Positions 1 through 5,343 of a stretch of 11,404 bases of DNA are shown here, piece after piece. This DNA comes from Halobacteriovorax sp. GTDB lineage: Bacteria; Bdellovibrionota; Bacteriovoracia; Bacteriovoracales; Bacteriovoracaceae. The notes under the pieces were generated by a model. It saw only the letters and a list, made by a program, of their open reading frames with translations. It did not search any database and was not told the origin of the DNA. Each line of letters opens with the position of its first letter. Within the stretch, counting starts at the first letter, position 1. The position numbers and the translations under genes are program-made. The DNA is taken from contig NZAF01000184.1 in NCBI GenBank assembly GCA_002686115.1, positions 1 through 11,404 of the forward strand. Direction: 5' to 3'.

Positions 1-2
1 AT

Positions 3-515
3 GTGAGAAAGAGTTCTTCAAAGAGTTCTTGGATCTTGGGTGCATTCTATAATAATAATCTAAACGTTGGTGTCCCTCTTCTTCCCATATTGGCCTATAC
101 TTCAAGTCCATCACCTTGGCTACGATATACAGTTGGTCTCCCTTTCTTTAACGCTATTATTGGAGCCCGTGACGGGTTAAGTCTATTTACGCTATTAACC
201 CCAGGGGGAGCGAGAGCGGTATTTAATTATAGAATTGTGGGACCTTTTCTTGTGCAGTTTGGATATCTGTGGCAAGCAGAAGGTTTTCAGCACATTAACA
301 GGCAAGTCAGAGAAGAGCAGTTCTTCATAGAGAGGCAGAGTCTCTTTGTAGGGCTTCAAGCTCCACTTTTAAAAGGTGTTCTAGGTCGTCTTCAGTTTGG
401 ACATCGTTATAATACTAGTTATTTTCAGGCTGAAGGTGTCTTTGATGAAGCCGAGCAAGTTTATGATATTGAAGACTCAAACTTTATTAACTTCTCTTTA
501 TTGTTTAGAATTTGA
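3..515 (+). CDS. Outer-membrane beta-barrel protein, C-terminal part (5' end outside window)
   Basis: The reading frame is open to the left edge, so this is most likely the last 170 residues of a larger protein; the GTG at base 3 need not be a start. The visible part alternates hydrophobic and polar residues in short segments rich in Tyr, Phe and Gly, separated by polar turns. It ends in an amphipathic strand (NFINFSLLFRI), the usual C-terminal signature of a barrel inserted in the outer membrane. No enzymatic motif is visible. I infer an outer-membrane barrel of unknown cargo and cannot name the family. The stop is 16 nt before the methyltransferase-like lipoprotein gene, so the two are probably co-transcribed, and both products would be envelope-located. 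Confidence 0.6.
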   Translation: MRKSSSKSSWILGAFYNNNLNVGVPLLPILAYTSSPSPWLRYTVGLPFFNAIIGARDGLSLFTLLTPGGARAVFNYRIVGPFLVQFGYLWQAEGFQHINRQVREEQFFIERQSLFVGLQAPLLKGVLGRLQFGHRYNTSYFQAEGVFDEAEQVYDIEDSNFINFSLLFRI

Positions 516-531
516 AAGGTAGGAACAAAGT

Positions 532-1188
532 ATGAAAGTATTAGCTATTTTAATGATGATCTCATTCATTTCCTGCTCAACTCACAGACATCATAAAACT
601 CATAAGCATCTTTCAGCTCATCATCAACATCGTTTCAATGATGCAAAGAAATGGGAAAAGGTTTTTGAAGATCAAAAAAGAGATCAGTGGCAAAAACCTT
701 TTGAGGTTTTAAAGGTTGTTGGTATCAAGAAGAATTCAAAGGTTGCTGATATTGGCTCAGCAACGGGATACTTTCCTGTTAGAATTGCAAAAATTGCTTC
801 TAAGGGTATGACTTGGGGAATAGATGTTGAACCTAATCTTGTACGTTTCTTAAATGAAAGAAAAGAAAAAGAAAAAATTAAAAACCTCTATAGTATTCTT
901 GGAACCTATAGTGATCCACTGATTCCAGAAAAAGTAGATTTTATTTTTCTTGTTGATACTTACCATCATATAGCTGAAAGAAAGAAATATTTTAGCAATC
1001 TTAGAAAATACTTAACACGAAATGGAAGACTTATCATTATTGATTGGAAAGATAAAGATCTTCCTATTGGACCTAAGCACGATAAAATCTCTAAACAAAG
1101 AATCATTAAAGAATTAAGTGACTCTGGTTATAGTTTATATAAAGAAAGTGATATATTAGAATATCAAAACTTTCTAATTTTTAAATGA
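532..1188 (+). CDS. Class I SAM-dependent methyltransferase-fold protein with lipoprotein signal
   Basis: 218 aa. Residues 1-15 form a short hydrophobic signal ending in FISC, a plausible lipobox with Cys15 as the lipidated residue. A histidine-rich stretch follows (residues 18-33, eight His). The rest is a Rossmann methyltransferase: motif I VADIGSATGYF (71-81), acidic strand-2 end GIDVE (D98), VDFIFLVDTYHH (135-146) and NGRLIIIDW (164-172). The start ATG has AGGA 7 nt upstream. Methyltransferases need cytosolic SAM, so a lipid-anchored export signal is odd; the protein may act differently in the periplasm or bind metal through its His-rich segment. The last 15 nt overlap the tail of the convergent tauE-like gene. 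The fold call is solid; substrate and site of action are unknown. Confidence 0.85.
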   Translation: MKVLAILMMISFISCSTHRHHKTHKHLSAHHQHRFNDAKKWEKVFEDQKRDQWQKPFEVLKVVGIKKNSKVADIGSATGYFPVRIAKIASKGMTWGIDVEPNLVRFLNERKEKEKIKNLYSILGTYSDPLIPEKVDFIFLVDTYHHIAERKKYFSNLRKYLTRNGRLIIIDWKDKDLPIGPKHDKISKQRIIKELSDSGYSLYKESDILEYQNFLIFK

Positions 1189-1989
1189 TATGCTCTTAAC
1201 AATACTTTGTTTGTTTATTTGATAGTATGATGTTTCAGACTTAAACTTATCTTTATTCTTATATAAAATAAAAGATCCCATAATGATTAAAAAGACAGCA
1301 AAACCTTTTTTAAGTTTTTGTCCAGAAACATAATCAACAAGCTTGTTTCCAATCGCGATACCTATGCCTGTAAATAGAATGAAAGTTAGTAAAAAAGGCC
1401 ATGGAACTTCAACTTGGTCTATGTAGCCCAGAAACCCACTAAATGAATTTAAAGAGATAATTAATAAAGAAGTCCCAACCGCCTTCTTCATTCTGAGACC
1501 GGCCATGAGAACAAGCGCTGGAACAATCAGAAATCCTCCTCCAACACCTACTGTACCGGTAACGATTCCAACAAAGAGACCTTGTATGATAACCAGAGGA
1601 TAATTTAGTTTCTCTACTTCTTGAATATCTTCATTATCTTTTCTTCCTTTAAACATAAAGATACTTGCTATAAGCATAATCACTGCAAAGATAATCATTT
1701 GCGTGCTTCCACTCATAAACTTAGCTAGTTTTGCTCCAATAAATGTACCACCCATGGCAATGGGACCGAAGACAGAGGCTATCCTTAAGTTGATATTTCC
1801 TTTTTTGTAGTGACCAAATGAGCCAATGAGACTTGTTGAGCCAACAATTGCAAGTGAAAGTGCAATAGAATCCTTAGGGTCCATACCAATAACATAAACA
1901 AGAATGGGAACAGTTAGGATTGAGCCACCACCTCCCATCACACCAAGAGAGAGACCTATTAGAATAGCTAGTAAGTTTGCAATAATCAT
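1174..1989 (-). CDS. TauE/SafE family sulfite/anion exporter permease
   Basis: 271 aa inner-membrane protein with about eight hydrophobic segments. It has the two-repeat layout of the TauE/SafE (YfcA-like) family: each half begins with a glycine-rich helix, GVMGGGGSILTVPILV (16-31) and GTVGVGGGFLIVPALVL (about 145-161). A polar linker (about 114-127) separates the halves. A hydrophilic tail of about 28 residues follows the last helix. AAGGAA lies a few bases upstream of the ATG. Family members export sulfite or related sulfur anions. The divergent neighbour is a persulfide-dioxygenase-like enzyme whose product would be sulfite, which supports sulfite export here. An FNR-type box lies 50 nt upstream of the start codon. 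The 3' end overlaps the convergent methyltransferase gene by 15 nt with no terminator visible. The exact substrate is inferred. Confidence 0.88.
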   Translation of the reverse strand: MIIANLLAILIGLSLGVMGGGGSILTVPILVYVIGMDPKDSIALSLAIVGSTSLIGSFGHYKKGNINLRIASVFGPIAMGGTFIGAKLAKFMSGSTQMIIFAVIMLIASIFMFKGRKDNEDIQEVEKLNYPLVIIQGLFVGIVTGTVGVGGGFLIVPALVLMAGLRMKKAVGTSLLIISLNSFSGFLGYIDQVEVPWPFLLTFILFTGIGIAIGNKLVDYVSGQKLKKGFAVFLIIMGSFILYKNKDKFKSETSYYQINKQSIVKSISFKN

Positions 1990-2038
1990 AATATTTCCTT
2001 GTTAGACTCTATATTAGGACAGTTCATTCTTTATTTCT

Positions 2039-2052
2039 TTGATCTTAATCAA
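2039..2052. promoter_or_regulatory. FNR/CRP-superfamily binding site (TTGATNNNNATCAA)
   Basis: TTGATCTTAATCAA is a perfect match to the FNR-type consensus TTGAT-N4-ATCAA and lies in the divergent tauE/blh gap. On the minus strand a -10-like TAATAT (2016 to 2011) would put the transcription start near 2004, placing the box centre at -41.5, the class II activator position of FNR-type regulators. The -10 matches the consensus at only 4 of 6 positions, as expected for an activator-dependent promoter. A second short dyad, TGATTAAATCA (2060-2070), lies beside it. Which FNR/CRP paralogue binds cannot be told from the window. Confidence 0.6.
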
Positions 2053-2132
2053 GAAGAAATGATTAAATCAGTGAGTGTGATAAGTTTATGAAAACACGTC
2101 GCAAATGTCAGCTTTATAGATATCATACTTTG

Positions 2133-2171
2133 ATGATAATCATATCTTTCAAAAACCTTATTTGCTACAAT
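2133..2171 (+). promoter_or_regulatory. Promoter of the persulfide dioxygenase-like gene, with an 11-bp dyad
   Basis: TGC-TACAAT (2163-2171) is an extended -10 element, giving a start near 2178 and a leader of about 24 nt. No good -35 is seen, which extended -10 promoters tolerate. Just upstream is the perfect dyad ATGAT-A-ATCAT (2133-2143), covering the -45 to -35 area, a possible operator for a repressor or activator. Both assignments rest on sequence pattern only. Confidence 0.4.
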
Positions 2172-2201
2172 TTTAAATAATAGATAAGAATGAGGAGTTC
2201 T

Positions 2202-3074
2202 ATGAAGGTTGAAATTTTCTTTGATAAAAATACTTTTACTGCAACTTATGTTGTATTTGATGAGTCTACTAAGGATGCAGTCGTCATTGATTCAGTCCTA
2301 GACTATGATAATCAAGCAAGTGAATTATATGATGATAGTTTTAAAAAAGTATTAAGCTTTTTAAAGGAACATGATTTAAAGCTTCACTATATTCTTGAGA
2401 CACATGTTCATGCAGACCACTTAACGGCCGCTCCTCTTTTTAAAGATATTTATCCACAGGCCATGATTGTTATTGGTGAAAATATTAAGACAGTACAAGA
2501 GGTTTTTAAATCAATTTATAATTTAGACTCTGTACTTGTAGATGGAAGTCAATTTGATTATCTCATTAAAGACGAAGAGGTTATCACTGCAGGCTCTTTA
2601 AAGATTAAGGCTATGAATACTCCAGGACATACGCCTGCATGTCTGACTTATGATATAGAAGGTACCCTTTTTACTGGAGATGCGCTTTTCATGCCAGATA
2701 TGGGAACTGGTCGTTGTGACTTTCCAAAAGGATCAGCAGTTGATCTCTATCATTCAATTCAAAAAATATATAGTTACCCTGATGATACCGTTATTTATGT
2801 AGGGCATGATTATGCACCTGGTGGAAGAGATTATAAGTTTTCAACGACAGTTGGAGAGCAAAAGAAAAATAATGTTCAGTTAAAAGAAAGTACATCTTTA
2901 GAAGAGTTTTCAAACTTTAGAAGTGAAAGAGATGCCACTTTAAATGCACCAAAACTTTTACTTCCAAGTATTCAAGTCAATATGGTTGCAGGCAACTTAC
3001 CTAAGCCTGAAAATAATGGTGAAAGATATTTAAAAATACCACTAAGTACAAAGGGTCTATCAAATGAAAATTAA
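2202..3074 (+). CDS. blh: MBL-fold persulfide dioxygenase-like enzyme (Blh/ETHE1 type)
   Basis: 290 aa from the ATG at 2202. This start has GAGG 6 nt upstream; an in-frame ATG at 2190 lacks an SD and is less likely. Metallo-beta-lactamase motifs are complete: THVHADH (67-73), PGHTP (141-145), the acidic ligand in FTGDALF (D160) and YVGHDY (H202). The FMPDMGTGRCDFPKG stretch and the GRDYKFSTTVGEQ segment are typical of the Blh/ETHE1 branch rather than glyoxalase II. That branch uses a mononuclear iron (His, His, Asp; probably H68, H143, D160) to oxidise glutathione persulfide or related persulfides to sulfite. No rhodanese domain is fused. The divergent TauE/SafE permease fits a persulfide detoxification pair. 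The 3' end overlaps the DUF3365 gene by 11 nt, so the two are translationally linked. Confidence 0.85.
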   Translation: MKVEIFFDKNTFTATYVVFDESTKDAVVIDSVLDYDNQASELYDDSFKKVLSFLKEHDLKLHYILETHVHADHLTAAPLFKDIYPQAMIVIGENIKTVQEVFKSIYNLDSVLVDGSQFDYLIKDEEVITAGSLKIKAMNTPGHTPACLTYDIEGTLFTGDALFMPDMGTGRCDFPKGSAVDLYHSIQKIYSYPDDTVIYVGHDYAPGGRDYKFSTTVGEQKKNNVQLKESTSLEEFSNFRSERDATLNAPKLLLPSIQVNMVAGNLPKPENNGERYLKIPLSTKGLSNEN

Positions 3075-3570
3075 ATTTATACTTATTATATTCTTAAGTC
3101 TTTGTGCATACTCGTTTGAGAATAAAAATGAGGCCCAAAAGATTCTTATGCCTTTTAAAAAAGAGCTAATGAAAACTCTTAAGACTTCTTTTAAAAATGG
3201 TGGTGTTGCTGGAGCGGTGGATAAATGTCATGTAGAAGCTCCAAAGATTGCAGTTAAGCATTCAAGTAAGTCATATGAGATTGGAAGGACTTCTAAAAAA
3301 TATAGGAACCCCAATAACAAACCAGAAAAATGGATGGAAGGAGTTTTGAGTGATTATGAGAAGTCCAAGTCCAAAGAGGGAAGGATTGTTGATCAAGATG
3401 GAGTAAATTATTACGTTGAGCCTATCTATGTGAAAGGGCTGTGCTTGAATTGCCATGGAAACTTAAGTGAGAGAACACAAAAGCTAATCTCATCAAAATA
3501 CCCAGAAGATAAAGCTTACGGCTACAAAATCAATGACTTCAGAGGAGTTTTCTGGCTTAAATCAAAATAA
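3064..3570 (+). CDS. DUF3365 (Tll0287-like) periplasmic haem-c protein
   Basis: 168 aa with an N-terminal signal peptide (residues 1 to about 17). The mature part matches the DUF3365 pattern: a conserved Cys in VDKCHVEAPKIA (C55), the GRTSKKYRNPNNKPEKW block (74-90), VDQDGVNYYVEPIYV (109-123) and a single haem-c attachment motif CLNCH (127-131). Members are periplasmic haem proteins thought to act as redox or gas sensors or electron carriers, alone or fused to sensor kinases; this one is stand-alone. The ATG overlaps the end of the persulfide dioxygenase-like gene, with AAGGG 8 nt upstream, so the pair forms one transcription unit. A sulfide or redox role is inferred from context only. A terminator-like perfect hairpin begins 4 nt after the stop. 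Confidence 0.85.
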   Translation: MKIKFILIIFLSLCAYSFENKNEAQKILMPFKKELMKTLKTSFKNGGVAGAVDKCHVEAPKIAVKHSSKSYEIGRTSKKYRNPNNKPEKWMEGVLSDYEKSKSKEGRIVDQDGVNYYVEPIYVKGLCLNCHGNLSERTQKLISSKYPEDKAYGYKINDFRGVFWLKSK

Positions 3571-3574
3571 CTCT

Positions 3575-3637
3575 CAAAAGGTATCCGTTTACTTCTTGCG
3601 ACTCTATGAGTCGCAAGAAGTAAACGGATACCTTTTG
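3575..3637. terminator. Perfect 30-bp inverted repeat between convergent genes, likely bidirectional terminator
   Basis: Arms 3575-3604 and 3608-3637 are perfect reverse complements (30 of 30) around a 3-nt TAT loop. The outer ends read CAAAAGG and CCTTTTG, so either strand gives an RNA hairpin with a run of four U residues near its 3' base, as for a bidirectional terminator. It fills nearly the whole gap: it starts 4 nt after the DUF3365 stop and ends 5 nt before the CBS gene stop. It is far longer and more perfect than a usual intrinsic terminator, and a member of a dispersed repeat family is an alternative. Confidence 0.7.
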
Positions 3638-3642
3638 GATGA

Positions 3643-4242
3643 TTAGGCTGATATTTCAAAATCATCCATTTTAACCACGTAGCGTAGGATGTCTGTTAAT
3701 GTGATGATTCCTTCTAATATATGATCATCATTTACAATTGGTAGCGAACTAAATCTCTCATGCAACATGATTTTTGCCGCATCACTAACTCTTGCACTTC
3801 CATAAGCACTTATGACTTCAGTTTTCATAATATCTGAAACAAGATGTCCTCGTTGATTGCGCAAAATATCTCTGTCTGAAACTATACCGCAAAGTACTCC
3901 CTCATCATTTAAAACAGGGAGGTGATGAATTTTTTTTTGAATCATGATTTTCTTTGCTTCATCAATTGAATCTTTATCTTTAATCGTGATGAGAGTTTTT
4001 TTTATTAAGTCTCTTATATGGATTATTTTCTTGTGCTTCTCTTTTTGTTCGACCACTTCTTGGTAGGCGTGCTTGGCACTGTGCTTTTTTTGCTCGGCTT
4101 TAGTATTAATACTCAATTCATCAGAGTTTGTTGCATCTAGAGATACAAATTGAGCGCCTCTAGTGCGCTCAATTTCTTTTTTTTCAATATTTGGATAGAC
4201 GTAGTTTTTAAATTGTCCGTTAAAACTAACAACAAAAGACAT
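3643..4242 (-). CDS. Tandem CBS-domain protein
   Basis: 199 aa. Residues 73-129 and 134-192 are a CBS-domain pair (Bateman module). The first contains IHHLPVLNDEGVLCGIVSDRD (106-124); the second has SSLPIVNDDHILEGIITLTD (165-184), both with the typical ...G(I/V)(V/I)xxxD ending. Such pairs bind adenosine nucleotides and regulate a partner domain. The N-terminal 72 residues are polar with a lysine-rich likely helical stretch (48-72) and resemble no enzyme I know, so this is a free-standing regulator, probably cytoplasmic. The start lies 2 nt after the stop of the YceI-like gene and has only a weak AGAAGA-type SD, so translation is probably coupled to that gene. The partner is unknown. Confidence 0.88.
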   Translation of the reverse strand: MSFVVSFNGQFKNYVYPNIEKKEIERTRGAQFVSLDATNSDELSINTKAEQKKHSAKHAYQEVVEQKEKHKKIIHIRDLIKKTLITIKDKDSIDEAKKIMIQKKIHHLPVLNDEGVLCGIVSDRDILRNQRGHLVSDIMKTEVISAYGSARVSDAAKIMLHERFSSLPIVNDDHILEGIITLTDILRYVVKMDDFEISA

Positions 4243-4244
4243 CG

Positions 4245-4790
4245 TTATTTACAATCTTCTAATGTTGTCTCTAAAGCAATATTAACATCATTCCATGTCT
4301 TTCCTTCATGAAGTGCATAACAGGCCTTGTTAATTGCCTTAAGGTTATCATGAAGCATAAAATCGAAGACATCTATTGTTGCCTTTGCTAAAAGCTTTCC
4401 ATTTTTTACTTCATAGCTCATCGGCACTGATCTCTTAGTGTCTTTAATCATGAAGTCAACTTCGATCTCTTTTCTACTAAGACTAGCGACCTTTCCTTTG
4501 ATTGTTACGCCACTAAAGAAGTTTTTAACAATCTTCTTGTCACGAGCAGCATTCTTAGTGTGAACTGAGGTCGTGTCAATTTCAAACGTTGCACCGTTAA
4601 GCATTTCATCTAGTGTTCCTTGTGCTTTTTTTGGCGTAATCGTAAATTTTTTAAATTCTCCACCAACACCTGCCTTCGCTGGGGTTTTAAAAGCTGTCCA
4701 AGAAATAACATCTTTGCCTGCATACTTGTAACAGTCTGCAGAAGTAGAGAAGGTTAATAGTCCTAAAAATAATAATATTGTTGTTTTCAT
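4245..4790 (-). CDS. YceI-like periplasmic protein
   Basis: 181 aa from the ATG at 4790. Upstream in-frame GTG (4799) and ATG (4796) codons exist, but the AAGG at 4802-4799 is correctly spaced (8 nt) only for 4790. Residues 1-18 are a signal peptide with an STSA cleavage site. The mature part fits the YceI lipocalin-like beta-barrel: an early WTAFKTPAKAGVGGEFKKF block (29-47), a TSVHTK segment, FFSGVTIKGKV and a C-terminal beta-rich part. YceI proteins bind isoprenoid or other hydrophobic ligands in the periplasm. Two cysteines (C20 and the penultimate residue) could form a disulfide joining the ends. It is the first gene of a pair with the CBS-domain gene. A minus-strand TATAAT at 4831-4826 gives a likely start near 4819, inside the beginning of the divergent gene. 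Confidence 0.78.
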   Translation of the reverse strand: MKTTILLFLGLLTFSTSADCYKYAGKDVISWTAFKTPAKAGVGGEFKKFTITPKKAQGTLDEMLNGATFEIDTTSVHTKNAARDKKIVKNFFSGVTIKGKVASLSRKEIEVDFMIKDTKRSVPMSYEVKNGKLLAKATIDVFDFMLHDNLKAINKACYALHEGKTWNDVNIALETTLEDCK

Positions 4791-4818
4791 AAGCATCACC
4801 TTGTTGTAATTAATTGAT

Positions 4819-5061
4819 ATGAATGATTATAACTTTCCTAAAGAATATTATCTTGAACTGACCAATAATGACAATCTCTTGATCAGAGTTGTCATTAATA
4901 AGTCTAGAATTGATTTTAGTCATGAAGTAGATATTGTTTTTAAGGAATCAAAAAAGATTTATCATCATGTAGGCCGTGAATATGGACATGAAGACGAAAG
5001 AGAATCTCTTGATCAAGCAGTCATAAAAGCGACAAAATTTCTTGCTGGGCTTATTCACTAA
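4819..5061 (+). CDS. Small hypothetical protein (80 aa), probably leaderless
   Basis: 80 aa, soluble, mixed charge, with beta-like strands at the N-terminus (YYLELTNNDNLLIRVVIN) and a helical C-terminus (residues 61-80). There is no signal peptide or recognised motif. It looks coding: the frame is free of stops, residue use resembles its neighbours, and it fits exactly between the divergent YceI gene and the sigma-54 region. No SD precedes the ATG; TGTAAT (4805-4810) with TTGTTT (4781-4786, 18-nt spacer) would start transcription about 2 nt before the ATG. Its promoter lies inside the YceI gene start and the reverse also holds, so expression of the two may interfere. Function unknown. Confidence 0.6.
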   Translation: MNDYNFPKEYYLELTNNDNLLIRVVINKSRIDFSHEVDIVFKESKKIYHHVGREYGHEDERESLDQAVIKATKFLAGLIH

Positions 5062-5073
5062 GCAAATTTTGTC
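5031..5073 (+). other. AT-rich hairpin spanning the stop codon of the 80-aa gene
   Basis: GACAAAATTT (5031-5040) pairs perfectly with AAATTTTGTC (5064-5073). GCT (5044-5046) also pairs with AGC (5061-5063) after a 3-nt bulge. The stop codon (5059-5061) sits in the loop side. There is no U-tract after the stem, so it is at best a weak terminator or an mRNA 3' end stabiliser. Confidence 0.4.
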
Positions 5074-5083
5074 TAATCCAAGA

Positions 5084-5125
5084 TGTGTCACAAAAACGTC
5101 GCGTTAACATGGGTTGTCAGTCAAA
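5084..5125 (+). promoter_or_regulatory. Possible activator sites upstream of the sigma-54 promoter
   Basis: Sigma-54 promoters need an enhancer-binding protein, usually bound 80-150 nt upstream. Here TGTG-T-CACA (5084-5092, a perfect dyad) and an imperfect dyad TTG-TCAGT-CAA (about 5114-5124) lie at about -134 and -103 relative to the expected start. They also share a TCA-plus-A-tract pattern. This is a positional and symmetry argument only; the activator is not known. Confidence 0.25.
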
Positions 5126-5194
5126 AAAGCAACACAGTCATTTTTTTAATAACGTAAAAACAGTAAGATAGGAGTGCTTGTAGTATTGTGAAAG

Positions 5195-5211
5195 TTGGCA
5201 CACCCCTTGCT
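5195..5211 (+). promoter_or_regulatory. Sigma-54 (RpoN) promoter, GG-N10-GC
   Basis: TTGGCACACCCCTTGCT matches the -24/-12 consensus (TTGGCAC-N5-TTGCW): GG at 5197-5198 and GC at 5209-5210 with exactly 10 nt between. Transcription would start near 5222, just after the TATATAAGTG stretch. No protein gene begins before the terminator at 5281-5311. The match is near perfect and sits in a non-coding region, so I regard it as real. Confidence 0.82.
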
Positions 5212-5221
5212 TATATATAAG

Positions 5222-5311
5222 TGTGTGTGTGGAGATCGAAAAAAGGATTTTTTCAACTCCGTCAATTGTCTCTCAAATTAAAAAGCCCGCTTCACTGAAG
5301 CGGGTTTTTTT
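5222..5311 (+). ncRNA. Putative sigma-54-dependent small RNA (~90 nt)
   Basis: The RNA runs from the predicted sigma-54 start (near 5222) to the intrinsic terminator (T-tract ending 5311). It begins with a GT dinucleotide run (5221-5230). A first hairpin pairs GGAG (5231-5234) with CTCC (5257-5260) and encloses a perfect inner stem GAAAAAA/TTTTTTC (5238-5244 with 5248-5254) capped by a GGA loop. A single-stranded AU-rich stretch (5261-5280) follows, then the GC-rich terminator hairpin. This is the classic layout of a trans-acting sRNA. No open frame of useful length with an SD lies within it. The alternative is a terminated leader controlling the gene at 5344, but that gene has its own promoter after the terminator. 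No known sRNA family is recognised. Confidence 0.55.
5281..5311 (+). terminator. Strong intrinsic terminator
   Basis: An 8-bp perfect stem CCCGCTTC (5286-5293) / GAAGCGGG (5297-5304) with a 3-nt ACT loop is followed by seven T residues (5305-5311). It is preceded by an A-tract, so it could also stop transcription from the other side. It is 220 nt from the nearest upstream stop codon and therefore best assigned to the sigma-54 transcript. Confidence 0.92.
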
Positions 5312-5337
5312 GTTTATACACATATTTCCTTTATAAT
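5310..5337 (+). promoter_or_regulatory. Sigma-70-type promoter of the 550-aa gene, leaderless spacing
   Basis: TATAAT (5332-5337) is a perfect -10; TTGTTT (5310-5315) is a moderate -35 with a 16-nt spacer and overlaps the end of the terminator T-tract. The -10 ends 6 nt before the ATG at 5344, so the start would coincide with the A of the start codon. No SD is present. Confidence 0.6.
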
Positions 5338-5343
5338 ATAAGT

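Noticed and set aside
2077..2096. CRP-like half site TGTGAT before the persulfide dioxygenase-like gene
   Set aside because: The second half (TATGA rather than TCACA) does not match, so it is not a credible CRP site.
2095..2111. ACGTCGC...TGTCAG shared with bases 5096-5119
   Set aside because: Two short words with different spacing (a few bases versus over ten); likely chance in AT-rich intergenic DNA.
2190..2201. Upstream ATG for the persulfide dioxygenase-like gene (adds MRSS)
   Set aside because: No SD before it, and the extra codons contain the GAGGAG that serves as SD for the ATG at 2202.
3271..3456. Minus-strand open frame of 61 codons
   Set aside because: Lies wholly inside the DUF3365 gene on the opposite strand, which has clear family motifs; no SD or family resemblance.
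4070..4095. Second sigma-54-like TTGGCAC sequence
   Set aside because: No GC at the required 10-nt distance, and it lies within the CBS-domain gene.
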